Virus record (IMG/VR): IMGVR_UViG_3300048554_000080
Span: 1 to 53,371 of that record
Direction: 5' to 3' (one strand)
From: a virus
Length of the DNA: 53,371 nt
Shown here in pieces: positions 31,027-40,803 of this stretch. Within the stretch, counting starts at the first letter, position 1, and the number at the start of each line of letters is the position of its first letter. The notes under the pieces are model-generated. The model was not told the origin of the DNA and did no database searches. It worked only from the letters and a program-made list of their open reading frames with translations. The translations under genes and the position numbers were made by a program.

Positions 31027-32794
31027 AGTTAATATTGACTTAGAAAGAGATGGTAAATTTGATGACCTCGGCCTCACACGACTCCGCGAAAGCTACATGC
31101 GGGAAGACGAAAGTAGCCCCCAAGAAAGGTTCGCCTACGTCTGCGAACAATTTGGATCTGACCAAGAACACTCCCAGCGCCTCTATGAATACACCAGTAA
31201 GCACTGGCTGTCGCTGTCCACGCCAATCCTCAGCTACGGCAGGAGCAAAAGGGGTATGCCCATCAGTTGCTTCTTGTCGTACCTCGACGATAGCGCCGAA
31301 GGATTAGTAGATACTCTATCCGAAGTAAACTGGCTATCGATGCTCGGGGGCGGTGTGGGTATCCATGTAGGTATCCGTGGCTCCGACGATAAATCAGTTG
31401 GGGTAATGCCTCACTTGAAAGTTTACGATGCCTCCTCCCTCGCCTACCGTCAGGGACGTACCCGGCGCGGTAGTTACGCGGCTTTCTTAGATATTAGTCA
31501 CCCAGACATTACAGCATTTGTAGAGATGCGTAAGCCTACCGGTGATCAGAACTTCCGTACTCTTAATTTACATCACGGCGTTAACATAACTAACGACTTT
31601 ATGAACCTTATTGAGCAGTCGATGCGCGATGAGGACTTCGATGACTCATGGGATTTAATCAGCCCGAATAATGGTGAAGTGGTTGAGACCGTTTCAGCTA
31701 AAGCTCTTTGGATTAAGCTATTAGAAATGCGTATCCAGACCGGGGAGCCCTACCTTGTATTTATTGACAATGCTAATGACGATTTGCCTGTCTGGTTAAA
31801 AGACCAAGGCATGAAGATTAATGGCAGTAACCTGTGTACAGAGATCTTTCTACCTACGACAATGGATCGTACTGCGGTCTGCTGTTTATCCAGCCTAAAT
31901 ATCGAATATTACGAAGAATGGAAGTCAGATCGTAAGTTTATCCCGGATGTTATGGAGATGTTGGACAATGTGCTGGATCATTTCATAGCACAGGCTCCAA
32001 AAACCGTCTCTAGGGCCATTAAATCGGCGCGTAACGAACGATCTATAGGTATTGGTACCCTTGGTCTACATGCGTACTTTCAGAAGCGTGACATGCCTCT
32101 AGAGGGCGTCATGACGAAGGTGATTAACCGTGAGATCTACAAACACATCGAGAAAGAATGTAAGCGCGGCGATAAACAGTTATTTGATAGGCGTGGGCCC
32201 TGCCCGGATGCTAAAAAAGCTGGGATAGAACGTAGATTTAGCCACTGGACTGCTATCGCCCCCAACGCCTCTAGCTCTATTATCATGGGCAACACCAGCC
32301 CGAGTATTGAACCTTACCGAGCTAACGTATTTCGCCAAGACACAATGTCCGGCGCGTATATACAAAGGAACAAGTACCTTGAAACTAAGCTCGAAGAATT
32401 CGGTCTAAACACACAGAAGACGTGGGCCAGTATCACAGCGCAGGATGGTTCAGTCCAGCACCTAGATATCCCCCAAGACGTAAAAGACGTATTTAAAACA
32501 GCCAATGAGATTGACCAGCTTTGGCTGATAGATCTTGCCTCTGACCGCCAAGAATATACGGATCAGGGACAGAGTCTAAACTTATTTTTCCGCCCGGATG
32601 TAAATGTGAAGTATCTTCACGCCACTCATTTCTTAGCATGGAAGAACGGTCTAAAAAGCCTGTACTACTGCCGTTCTGACAAGCTCCGTAAAGCTGATCG
32701 CGTCGGTATGCAGATTCAACGTAACAGAATTGAAGATGAGATTGACCTGACAGCGGTTGCTGATGGGGATGTCTGTCTCGCATGTGAGGGATGA
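31016..32794 (+). CDS. nrdA: Ribonucleotide reductase large subunit (class I), ATP-cone-less
   Basis: 592 residues. Reduces ribonucleotides to deoxyribonucleotides. Active-site pattern N272-x-C274-x-E276 in SNLCTEIF, redox Cys candidates C85 (PISCFLSYL) and C289/C290 (AVCCLSSLN), GIGTLGLHAYF, and a C-terminal CLAC pair for re-reduction. The protein begins directly with the catalytic barrel and lacks the ATP-cone allosteric domain, which removes overall dATP inhibition; common in phage enzymes. Directly followed by nrdB. Confidence 0.92.
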   Translation: MTNKVNIDLERDGKFDDLGLTRLRESYMREDESSPQERFAYVCEQFGSDQEHSQRLYEYTSKHWLSLSTPILSYGRSKRGMPISCFLSYLDDSAEGLVDTLSEVNWLSMLGGGVGIHVGIRGSDDKSVGVMPHLKVYDASSLAYRQGRTRRGSYAAFLDISHPDITAFVEMRKPTGDQNFRTLNLHHGVNITNDFMNLIEQSMRDEDFDDSWDLISPNNGEVVETVSAKALWIKLLEMRIQTGEPYLVFIDNANDDLPVWLKDQGMKINGSNLCTEIFLPTTMDRTAVCCLSSLNIEYYEEWKSDRKFIPDVMEMLDNVLDHFIAQAPKTVSRAIKSARNERSIGIGTLGLHAYFQKRDMPLEGVMTKVINREIYKHIEKECKRGDKQLFDRRGPCPDAKKAGIERRFSHWTAIAPNASSSIIMGNTSPSIEPYRANVFRQDTMSGAYIQRNKYLETKLEEFGLNTQKTWASITAQDGSVQHLDIPQDVKDVFKTANEIDQLWLIDLASDRQEYTDQGQSLNLFFRPDVNVKYLHATHFLAWKNGLKSLYYCRSDKLRKADRVGMQIQRNRIEDEIDLTAVADGDVCLACEG

Positions 32795-32796
32795 TT

Positions 32797-33771
32797 ATGC
32801 CAAAAAGAAAGCCGAAGTTAACGGACACACGAGATTACTATAAGCCTTTTAACTACCCTTGGGCTTATGATGCGTTTCAGGCCAGCGAACAAATGCACTG
32901 GTTGTGGACTGAAGTACCTATGCTGGAAGACACCAAGGATTGGCGTCACCGGCTGAACGATGGAGAGAAGGACTTCCTAACGAAGATCTTCCGATTCTTT
33001 ACTCAGGGCGACATAGATGTGTCCGGCGCGTATGTGAACAACTACCTACCGCACTTCCCACAGCCTGAAGTAAGAATGATGTTATCGTCGTTTGCCGCCC
33101 GGGAAGCTATTCATGTGGCCGCATATAGCCACCTGATCGAAACCTTGGGTATGCCTGAGTCAACGTACAACGAGTTCCTTGAATACGAAGAGATGGTAGA
33201 GAAGCACGACTTCTTCCAAGAGCTACAGAAGGACGAGAACCTACCGGCTCAGATTGCCGGGTTCAGTGCATTCACCGAAGGTATGCAATTGTTTAGCTCG
33301 TTCGTCATGTTACTTAATTTTGCCCGGAATGGTAAGATGAAGGGTATGGGTCAGATCATCGCGTGGTCTATTGCAGACGAAACCCTACACACTGAAAGCA
33401 TGATCAAGCTGTTCCGAACATATGTTCAAGAGAACCGTAACCTATGGAACGATGATACCAAGAAGCTGATATACACCACCGCCGAGAAGATGGTGGAATT
33501 AGAAGATAAGTTTATCGGACTAGCGTTCGGCGTTAACCAGATGGAAGGCATCACCCCAATAGAGGTGAAACAATATATTCGATACATTTGTGACAGACGT
33601 TTAATCGCGCTGGGTATGAAAGGGATCTTCAAAGTGAAGACTAACCCACTGCCTTGGGTTGATGGGATGCTTGGCGTCACACACACGAACTTCTTTGAAA
33701 ACAAGGTTGTTGACTACGCAAAAGGGGCACTTTCCGGCGATTGGGCCGAGGTATGGGGAGCGGTATCATAG
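32797..33771 (+). CDS. nrdB: Ribonucleotide reductase small subunit (class I)
   Basis: 324 residues from ATG 32797, chosen over 32791 because GAGG lies 7 bases upstream. Diiron ligands: D72 or D74 region (TQGDID), E103 and H106 (REAIHVAAY), E161 (FTEGM), E195 and H198 (DETLH). Y110 sits four residues after H106, the position of the radical tyrosine (E. coli Y122), so a normal tyrosyl radical is expected. It generates the radical passed to NrdA. Confidence 0.92.
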   Translation: MPKRKPKLTDTRDYYKPFNYPWAYDAFQASEQMHWLWTEVPMLEDTKDWRHRLNDGEKDFLTKIFRFFTQGDIDVSGAYVNNYLPHFPQPEVRMMLSSFAAREAIHVAAYSHLIETLGMPESTYNEFLEYEEMVEKHDFFQELQKDENLPAQIAGFSAFTEGMQLFSSFVMLLNFARNGKMKGMGQIIAWSIADETLHTESMIKLFRTYVQENRNLWNDDTKKLIYTTAEKMVELEDKFIGLAFGVNQMEGITPIEVKQYIRYICDRRLIALGMKGIFKVKTNPLPWVDGMLGVTHTNFFENKVVDYAKGALSGDWAEVWGAVS

Positions 33772-33783
33772 GAGTTTTGACCT

Positions 33784-33969
33784 ATGTCGCAACAGAAACG
33801 ACAGGCCAAAAAAAAGCCACTACAAGTGGCATTCGATATGGGCCAGAAGGCCTTCTACCGGGGTATCTTTGATAGCCCGTATAAAGAGAGTTCATTCCTA
33901 CACAAGGAGTGGAAACGCGGATTTGACACTGGGTTCTTCCAAAATCAAACTCGCTTAATGAAACAGTAG
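33784..33969 (+). CDS. Ribosome-modulation-factor-like small protein
   Basis: 61 residues, basic: VAFDMGQKAFYRGIFDSPY then FLHKEWKRGFDTGF. The G-x-A-x3-G, SPY, W-x2-GF-x2-G layout is that of RMF-type proteins, which in bacteria dimerise 70S ribosomes. If functional it could alter host translation; alternatively it only shares a structural fold. Follows nrdB by 12 bases with weak SD (GGAG). Confidence 0.6.
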   Translation: MSQQKRQAKKKPLQVAFDMGQKAFYRGIFDSPYKESSFLHKEWKRGFDTGFFQNQTRLMKQ

Positions 33970-33981
33970 TGCCCCTAACTG

Positions 33982-34010
33982 TTTACTTAACTACAGTATT
34001 GTAGTATGAT
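33982..34010 (+). promoter_or_regulatory. Promoter for the MazG-like gene
   Basis: -35 TTTACT (33982-33987), 17-base spacer, -10 TATGAT (34005-34010); predicted start about 17 bases before ATG 34034, with TTGGAG as ribosome-binding site. Confidence 0.65.
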
Positions 34011-34033
34011 CAACGGATAGAATTGGAGTCTGT

Positions 34034-34336
34034 ATGAGTTTAGATACTCTGAATAATCAAGTCCTCGAATGGGGATTGGAGAAAGGTATATTACCTAACC
34101 CCGAACCACTTTCTCAGGTAGAAAAAACTGAGGAAGAAGTAGCTGAGTTACGACAAGCTATTTATGAACACAACATTGACGAAGTCAAAGATGCCATCGG
34201 CGATATTTATGTGACGATCACTATGCAAGCCGAAGCATGGAACCTCACAATGGAAGAGTGTGTTAAAGCCGCATACGACGTAATTAAACTCCGCACCGGT
34301 AAAATGGTGAACGGGCAATTTGTAAAAGATAATTAG
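34034..34336 (+). CDS. MazG-like nucleotide pyrophosphohydrolase
   Basis: 100 residues. EEEVAELRQAI (E34/E35, E38) followed by D53 and D57 in VKDAIGDIYVTI form the Mg-binding ExxE-D pattern of MazG-type all-alpha NTP pyrophosphatases. Proposed to hydrolyse non-canonical dNTPs or to lower ppGpp and keep the host in a growth state. Own promoter. Confidence 0.82.
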   Translation: MSLDTLNNQVLEWGLEKGILPNPEPLSQVEKTEEEVAELRQAIYEHNIDEVKDAIGDIYVTITMQAEAWNLTMEECVKAAYDVIKLRTGKMVNGQFVKDN

Positions 34337-34344
34337 GAGCATTT

Positions 34345-34641
34345 ATGACGAAGAAATTTGAAGAGACGCCGGAAGAATCCGCGTCAGTTAACCAAGAGGC
34401 CATGTCCACCGATGAATTATTGGATTCTCTCAAAGGGAAGTTTGATAGTTGTATCGTCACAGGTTTCAACAAGGACGGTCATCTTTTCATGTCTAGTTCC
34501 ATTAGTAATATCCCGTTCATGCACTGGACACTTAACCGTTCAATCTTTGAATTAGGATTGTTCGAGAAGCAAGCGTCACAGCCCCAAACGGAAGAAGCCC
34601 CAGCAACAACCGAAGTTGACACTGAGGCTTCTGAATCGTAA
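34345..34641 (+). CDS. Unknown 98-aa protein, last rightward gene
   Basis: Acidic ends flanking a compact core (CIVTGFNKDGHLFMSSSISNI, FMHWTLNRSIFELG) that resembles small phage proteins with a GxxxDG-hydrophobic strand, but I cannot name it. AGGAG before ATG 34345, 8 bases after the MazG-like gene. Followed by the terminator at 34675. Confidence 0.7.
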   Translation: MTKKFEETPEESASVNQEAMSTDELLDSLKGKFDSCIVTGFNKDGHLFMSSSISNIPFMHWTLNRSIFELGLFEKQASQPQTEEAPATTEVDTEASES

Positions 34642-34674
34642 TACCCTCTCATAGTCCTTTTGTAGTGGACTTTT

Positions 34675-34720
34675 GCCCTCATCTCCGTCTAACCAACGGG
34701 CCAAAGGTGGGGGCTTTTTT
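34675..34720 (+). terminator. Terminator at the end of the rightward transcript
   Basis: GCCCTCATC pairs with GGTGGGGGC (with G-T pairs), inner stem CCGT/ACGG, followed by six T. It ends only 4 bases before the tRNA. Confidence 0.8.
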
Positions 34721-34724
34721 ATGT

Positions 34725-34801
34725 GCGCTTGTAGCTCAGTTGGATAGAGCGTCCGGCTACGAACCGGAAGGTCGGGAGTTCGAGTCTTCCCAAGTGCGCC
34801 A
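34725..34801 (+). tRNA. tRNA-Arg (anticodon ACG)
   Basis: 77 bases folding as a full cloverleaf: acceptor GCGCTTG/CAAGTGC (one G-T), D-arm GCTC/GAGC, anticodon stem TCCGG/CCGGA with loop CTACGAA, variable AGGTC, T-arm GGGAG-TTCGAGT-CTTCC, discriminator G and encoded CCA. ACG would be edited to ICG and read CGT/CGC/CGA. It lies at the convergence of the two arms, one base from the stop of the leftward 1185-aa gene and 4 bases after a terminator. Confidence 0.97.
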
Positions 34802-34802
34802 G

Positions 34803-37800
34803 CTATTTAGTAGTAGCGCCTTCAATTAGAGCTTCTTTTGTTTGTTGGACGGTATCCCTGCCCTCTCTCAACATACGTTCTGTATCTATGAGAAGTTCTA
34901 GCATTTCTGCGTCACTAGGCTCGTTGTCTTCGTTGTAGATTCCTACACGGAGAGCATACGTCTTTAATATCTCAGCCGCCGCCGTAGACACCTTACCGTC
35001 TTGTTCCGTTACTCTACGGGCTACTTCTAAGAAAGCATCCGGGTCAGCAAACATAACGTCAGTTACCCGGGCGACACCGTTTTTGTTAACCGCGTTGGTG
35101 ATCAATCCTGTACCAGCGGCCCTTACTCGTGCGCCTAGTCTGCTAAGAACACCAAGTGTTAATGTCACAGATTTATCAAGTGCCTGTTTAGCACCGGCTT
35201 GTAACATATTAGCGTAAGTATCAGATCCCGCGCCGATAGACTTAGCACCTTTAGCCCGAGTAATTATCCCGGTCTCATTAAGCAATGTCTTTAGGCCATT
35301 CATAAGTGCGGGTTTGTCACCAAATACTGCTTCGCCGTAAAGCAAAACATTATCTAGCTCATCACGAACAGCGGTATCTACCCCTGTCTTGAGCATTCTG
35401 TTTCCGCCTAACTCTTGTGTAGCGGCTAGGAATTTCTTTCTAAAGTGACGTGCGTATGCGGCTTGCATACCTTCTAGTAGTACCGGGTTACCGGACTCAC
35501 GGGCTGTCTTAATTAAATCCGCCAGTGGGCCTTCAAACTCTTCTGTACCGGGTACCTTTCGCATTGACTGAGGATCATTCAAGATCTTCTCAAATGCCTT
35601 AAACCCATTAATCTTAGCTTTACCATTAGGCTGGAAGAACGCGGCCAACTCGTCGTTGTAAATTCTTTCTTTAGCGGCAGTAGCGGCGTCTGTTGCCGAC
35701 TTGATCTGAGCTTCTAACTGTTCTTTGGTAAGGCTAGAATTTCGTAAGTTATCTAATAGATCATCAATACGTTTTGCTTGGTCAGGGAAGTTCTCTCGAA
35801 CCAAGGTTCCGTAGTTTGATAGAGACTCAATAATGTCTGCTGTATCAATATCTGGGATCTTAGTAGTGCCGCCAATACGGGTGGATAGTTTGCCCATGAT
35901 GTCGCCGATAATATAGTCGGTTACCACCCCGGCGTTACCATCCGTATCTAATAGCTTGATAATCTGTGAGCCTGACTCTCGGTTAGTATCACTCAGTGCG
36001 CTTACGACCTGTTGTCGTGCTTCTTGAGCAAACTTAGGCCCTTGTATTTCTACGCCTTCTTTAGCCATGTCTTTACTAGTTCTGCCGACAGTCTGAGCGT
36101 GGATGTTACCTACTTCCTCAAGTGCTAGTCCATCTCTCCAGTAAGGGGCATAGTTATTTGTGTAGTATTCCTTAGCGGCTACTGCGGCGTCAGCTACTTC
36201 TTCATCACCGAACTCGATAAGATCATCTACGGCCTTCGTATCGATATACGATACAAACTCTCGTAGTACTCGCCCGGCCGCGTTGTTTCCTTGTGCAAAC
36301 ATATCAGAAGCATTTTGTGCTACGGCTGGTCGGATCTCTCTGTATAGTGTCTGGAAGTCTAAGCCTTCGTTATCTATGAATCTCAACATTCTGCTACGCA
36401 TTTCGTCCGGCGTTTCTTTAACAGGGTTTCCATCAACCATCTTAGTAGTCAAAGCAACTTCGTCTAATAGACGCCCGAATATACTGTTAGGTTTTAGTTG
36501 TTCTTTAGCCGCACTAATCTGGCCGGGCTGTAGATCTACTAATACATCGATCAGTCCGTCCGGGTTAATCTCTCCACCTTTAATAGCTGTGTAGAGGCTG
36601 TTCTTTTGATCGGTCATCGTTTCATACGCACGACGTAGATTTGTCACGATACTGTCAGCGGCTTGGTTACGCCCTGCATAAATATCAAACTGTACGATAT
36701 TCTCTATCTGCTTAATCTTTTCTCCGAACGTAGGATCTTCTCGTAGTAGGGTACCGACTTGGTTATTAACCTCGTCTAGTTGTGTCTGTAGATTAGTTAC
36801 TACGCCTTCAGCATCATCAATAACCTTTTGTCCCGCACTAGCAAACCCGTCGCTAGACATATTGATGGCGTCTGTACCGCCTAATACCTCTTCAGTCTGG
36901 TTAGTGACGTTTTCTAATTCTCGGCCCGGAGTACTTACCTTTTCTATTAGTTCAGGTGAGCCACGTCCTTGTTGTACTTGTTTCTTCATCAGGCCTTGCG
37001 CTGTTGTATACAGCTTTCGCGCCGCTTCAGTATCGTCGTTTTCGAGGGCTCTCATGATTGCTGACATAGTGTCAGTGGTGTACTGGATATCTCCACCCAT
37101 CTCTTCTGGGATGTTGATAAATACTTCTTTGTTCTCTTCGACCAGCTTGAGAATGCGTTCCCTAGCTTCTTTGTCCTTAACCGGGTCGCCTGTAACTCCC
37201 GCAAATTCATCAAGAATGTCTCTTACAACCATATCCTGCGCGGTGTTAGGATTAACAGCTTTAAATATCTGCCCAAGGGTCATAGACCATGAGAATGCGG
37301 CGGCCGCTGTTATGCCTCTTACGGCACTTTCCGCTGGCCCCATTATAGCTATGGCGTCTGCTAGGATGTTAAATCGTTTGTCTAGTACTTGTTGATACTC
37401 AGGATCCTCGGGGTTTATTTCCATACCCGCCATGAAAGGCATAGCTTCTGTCCAAGCACCCCCAGTGACATCATCAATTAATGAATTATCGCCGACTGCT
37501 AATGTCTGGACATCCGAACTCATGGTACTTGCGGCACCAATTTCAAAACCGAGCATTCGGGCTAATCCACCAACATACTTAGTCTGGGCTAGTTTAGGTA
37601 GCCATGAGATAGCTTTTACGCCAAGACCACCACCGGTTAAGATACCAGCGCCTTCAGTGATAAGCGTGTCACCCAAACTATCGTCTGTGTTTATATCGGA
37701 TACGTTATCTTGGACGTATTCTACTGCGCCAATATCACGCCCACCAAAAACACCCGCTTCCGGGTTTTCAGTGTAGTATTGATCTAGTTCTGTTGGGCTC

Positions 37801-38360
37801 AAGAAGTCTAGGTCAAAGTTCCCCTCGGTATCGAATACCTGAACTGCACCTATGTTCTCTTGTACGACATCTCGTAGCTTTTCTATCCCAGCGCCGCCTA
37901 GCTCTAATACATTTTTACCCGCACGTTTTAGGCCGTACCCCACTTTGGATGTAACGGGTACACCACCATCTCCGGTGAAAAACCCTACATTAGGAGTTGG
38001 GACGATTTGGTTTTTATAAAGTAAGTTACCGGCTAAGTCATAAGACGCATCAGGGTGTTCAGCATACATTTGGTAGCGATCATTGATCTTCTTCTCAACT
38101 GAAGCTCTATCACTTAAACTAAATGCACTGCCCTCTACATCGCTGTACATACTGCTGGTAGGATCCGGCAGATCCATAGCTTGACCAAACATATCCTCAG
38201 ACACCATCTTATCGAGTATCTGGAAAGGATTATCTTCTAGAGGTAGATCAGTGTTGCTTGTTTGAACAGGCCCAGTTTCTACTGGATCACCAAAGGGGCT
38301 TAGTTCTATTTCTTCTGCTGGGTCACCAAAAGGGCTTATTTCAATTGAAGTTTGGGCCAT
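34803..38360 (-). CDS. Large internal virion protein, 1185 aa (last late gene)
   Basis: Helical, soluble, with long Glu/Lys-rich regions. The N-terminus repeats SPFGDP twice (ISPFGDPAEEIELSPFGDP). Residues about 150-360 contain Gly/Ala-rich hydrophobic stretches (GAGILTGGGLGVKAISWLPKL, AIMGPAESAVRGITAAAAF) that could insert in a membrane during ejection. Position at the end of the late operon and size match T7 gp16-type ejection proteins, but no lytic transglycosylase motif is visible. Assignment by position and composition. Confidence 0.7.
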   Translation of the reverse strand: MAQTSIEISPFGDPAEEIELSPFGDPVETGPVQTSNTDLPLEDNPFQILDKMVSEDMFGQAMDLPDPTSSMYSDVEGSAFSLSDRASVEKKINDRYQMYAEHPDASYDLAGNLLYKNQIVPTPNVGFFTGDGGVPVTSKVGYGLKRAGKNVLELGGAGIEKLRDVVQENIGAVQVFDTEGNFDLDFLSPTELDQYYTENPEAGVFGGRDIGAVEYVQDNVSDINTDDSLGDTLITEGAGILTGGGLGVKAISWLPKLAQTKYVGGLARMLGFEIGAASTMSSDVQTLAVGDNSLIDDVTGGAWTEAMPFMAGMEINPEDPEYQQVLDKRFNILADAIAIMGPAESAVRGITAAAAFSWSMTLGQIFKAVNPNTAQDMVVRDILDEFAGVTGDPVKDKEARERILKLVEENKEVFINIPEEMGGDIQYTTDTMSAIMRALENDDTEAARKLYTTAQGLMKKQVQQGRGSPELIEKVSTPGRELENVTNQTEEVLGGTDAINMSSDGFASAGQKVIDDAEGVVTNLQTQLDEVNNQVGTLLREDPTFGEKIKQIENIVQFDIYAGRNQAADSIVTNLRRAYETMTDQKNSLYTAIKGGEINPDGLIDVLVDLQPGQISAAKEQLKPNSIFGRLLDEVALTTKMVDGNPVKETPDEMRSRMLRFIDNEGLDFQTLYREIRPAVAQNASDMFAQGNNAAGRVLREFVSYIDTKAVDDLIEFGDEEVADAAVAAKEYYTNNYAPYWRDGLALEEVGNIHAQTVGRTSKDMAKEGVEIQGPKFAQEARQQVVSALSDTNRESGSQIIKLLDTDGNAGVVTDYIIGDIMGKLSTRIGGTTKIPDIDTADIIESLSNYGTLVRENFPDQAKRIDDLLDNLRNSSLTKEQLEAQIKSATDAATAAKERIYNDELAAFFQPNGKAKINGFKAFEKILNDPQSMRKVPGTEEFEGPLADLIKTARESGNPVLLEGMQAAYARHFRKKFLAATQELGGNRMLKTGVDTAVRDELDNVLLYGEAVFGDKPALMNGLKTLLNETGIITRAKGAKSIGAGSDTYANMLQAGAKQALDKSVTLTLGVLSRLGARVRAAGTGLITNAVNKNGVARVTDVMFADPDAFLEVARRVTEQDGKVSTAAAEILKTYALRVGIYNEDNEPSDAEMLELLIDTERMLREGRDTVQQTKEALIEGATTK

Positions 38361-38367
38361 TATTATC

Positions 38368-40803
38368 TCACGGTTTTGTAGTAAATTTTATCTGGCCATC
38401 AGCGCCAATAAATTGATATCTAGTCCCCGAAGGTAAGTTATCGTAGTCCTTTTGTGTTTTTGGGAAAGCTACTGATACTTCTGTTTTATCTTCACCAAAC
38501 GTGTAGTTACCCGCCAGTATTTCAAAGCCTCTCTGTAGACGCGGATCCATCTCCGCATTCTCTTCAGTTAGACTACTCCATTCTGTAACAGGGCTGTTGC
38601 CTGAATAAGGATCGTACCCATATCTGTTCTTGAAGTTGACGCGACCACGGTCATTTTGAAGTAGGCTTGCATCATCTTGCAGGGTATCAATACGCCCCTG
38701 TACATACTTGCCTAGCTCAGTAACAAAGGTCTGACCATCCTTAGAGGCGTTAACAACTTCTTTCAAACGATCAAAGTCTTTGTTTGACATAGCCATGCCT
38801 GTTTGACCTTCTAGGCCACCGGCGCGGAATGCCATTAAGATTAGCTTGGCGTTAAACGCCGCTTTCTTCTTCGCTAGATCTTCAACATTATCTCCTAAAG
38901 TAAGGGTATCTATGCTTGCCGCTTGCTCAAGTGATTGTCCTTGAGCCAATATTCCTTGTTGTTGAAGGCGTCTTTCGACCATTTCTGGGGTAATTTCTTC
39001 TGGCATTTCCCCATTTTGGTTGGCTTCAAACACACTTCCGATAAGGCCCAGACCATTTTTAACTTCTTTAAGGACGTTAGATGCAGTTTTTGCCGCTCCA
39101 CTTGTAGCAAATAGTACACGATCATCCTGTATGACCATGTCTGCTAGTTCACCATACAAACGCATAGCGCCGGTAGCAGTTACAAAATTAGCATCATAGG
39201 CTTTAACTCGGGTGCTAATAGCATTTATTACTTTTTCCCTAGCTTCATCTTCGTCTGCCAGCACTACCCGGAAGCCTGAACCGACACTTGATCCATACCC
39301 GTCTATGTAGGTAGTGTTACCGTCTGCGTCAAATTGTGGTGTAGCTGACGTTACAAATTCTGAAGTACCATCATCATTGATTTTCACCAACGACACCCGC
39401 TCGCCAGCATTTGCTTCGACTTGCTCTTTCAGTGCCATAGCGGAAATTGCGCCGTTTGCCGCACGAAGAGCATTGTCCTTAGCTTCTTGGCTTGCAGTAG
39501 GATCATTTTTCAGTTGGTAATAAGTATTCCACGCGGACTCAAAGTCCAGAGGCTGTTCGCTTGGGTTAACACGCTTATAGATCTCCATAAACGTAGGCAA
39601 AGTGTTGTTCTTAAAGTTTTGAAACGCCAATTTGTCATCTTCTGTAGCGTTCTCACCATTAGCGGCTAGACTCAGTCTTACATATTCAGACTGTATATAT
39701 TTCTTGTCTATTTGATCTGGGTAGGCATCATCAATTTCTTCTAGGCGTGTGAGAAGTGCATCGACTGCTTCAGTATCCCCCGCCTGTCTTGCGGCGAATA
39801 TCATAGCCCGAGTTTTTTCTGGGGACACCGCTTGTTCAAACTTCCTGTAATTAGGTACATCTTCCGGGTCTATATTCTTAGGATCTGCCATCCAGTTTTC
39901 AATAGTCGTAGCTACCTCAGTGTATCCTGAAACTTGTGCGGCGAGTAATCTCCCCGGTGCATTCTTAGATGTCAGGGTACTGTGGTCTTGGAAATCGGCA
40001 GTTTCATTTTTCATTAGCTGGCCTAAGTTTAGGATAGCTTCTGATTGAGTCTCGTCTTTATTCTTTTTAGCCTCGGCGGCCATAGCAATATAATTAGTTA
40101 CAGTTATATTGGCGAAACTTTTCCACTTAGGTTGCTTGGAAGGATCTTTATTAGCAGAGTAAACATACGATATGTCTGGTGTCTGTGACTGATACCCACT
40201 TAGTATCCTGTCGTATTCAGATTGCTCGACTTCTAGCTTACTCAGTGTTTCTGCTAATACTCTTTCTTCACGTTTTTTGTTTTGTTTGTCTTTATCAAAA
40301 GCGTCAGAAAGGAACCCGCCCATTCTTTGGAATACATTCTGAGCCGGGGTATCTACTTTGCCCGGGGTAGTATTCGTTGTCAGTGGAGGATCTTCTTGTA
40401 GAAGAGCATCCGTCTGGTTGGCTGTTGAAGAGTCTACTTGAGTTTCAGTAGTTACTACAGATGGTTGGTTATTCTTAATTGGCGTGTATATGCCGTTCGC
40501 TATTTTAGCGTCTATCTGATTAGGCGTCATACCCGCTTTAAAATCCGTGTACAGGTTTCCCCAGACATCCGGGGGTAGTCCGTTTGCCTCTGCATATTTC
40601 TTAGCTAAGTCAACAGTAGCATTATCAGCCGTAGCCGCTTTGTTGTAATCATCTTGTTTATTAACAAACCGTTGCAAATTAAATTTAACAAGATCTGCGT
40701 CTTCACGCTGTTGTTGTTGTTTGCCAGCTACAAATGTACCAGCAAAACCTTGTGCGAATCCTGCCGCAAAACTTGCTCCCGGAGAAGGGCCCCAATCACT
40801 CAT
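38368..40803 (-). CDS. Internal virion / ejection protein, 811 aa
   Basis: Starts MSDWGPSPGASFAAGFAQGF, a Gly/Ala/Phe-rich N-terminus seen in podovirus internal core proteins, then helical charged sequence without recognised domains. It lies between the 180-aa and 1185-aa genes, in the order of T7 gp14-gp15-gp16. Probably ejected with DNA to form the trans-envelope channel; inferred from synteny. Confidence 0.7.
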   Translation of the reverse strand: MSDWGPSPGASFAAGFAQGFAGTFVAGKQQQQREDADLVKFNLQRFVNKQDDYNKAATADNATVDLAKKYAEANGLPPDVWGNLYTDFKAGMTPNQIDAKIANGIYTPIKNNQPSVVTTETQVDSSTANQTDALLQEDPPLTTNTTPGKVDTPAQNVFQRMGGFLSDAFDKDKQNKKREERVLAETLSKLEVEQSEYDRILSGYQSQTPDISYVYSANKDPSKQPKWKSFANITVTNYIAMAAEAKKNKDETQSEAILNLGQLMKNETADFQDHSTLTSKNAPGRLLAAQVSGYTEVATTIENWMADPKNIDPEDVPNYRKFEQAVSPEKTRAMIFAARQAGDTEAVDALLTRLEEIDDAYPDQIDKKYIQSEYVRLSLAANGENATEDDKLAFQNFKNNTLPTFMEIYKRVNPSEQPLDFESAWNTYYQLKNDPTASQEAKDNALRAANGAISAMALKEQVEANAGERVSLVKINDDGTSEFVTSATPQFDADGNTTYIDGYGSSVGSGFRVVLADEDEAREKVINAISTRVKAYDANFVTATGAMRLYGELADMVIQDDRVLFATSGAAKTASNVLKEVKNGLGLIGSVFEANQNGEMPEEITPEMVERRLQQQGILAQGQSLEQAASIDTLTLGDNVEDLAKKKAAFNAKLILMAFRAGGLEGQTGMAMSNKDFDRLKEVVNASKDGQTFVTELGKYVQGRIDTLQDDASLLQNDRGRVNFKNRYGYDPYSGNSPVTEWSSLTEENAEMDPRLQRGFEILAGNYTFGEDKTEVSVAFPKTQKDYDNLPSGTRYQFIGADGQIKFTTKP

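Noticed and set aside
36862-37395. Plus-strand 177-codon frame (also 36283-36594, 37432-37776)
   Set aside because: Shadow frames opposite the 1185-aa late gene, which has coherent helical composition and operon overlaps.
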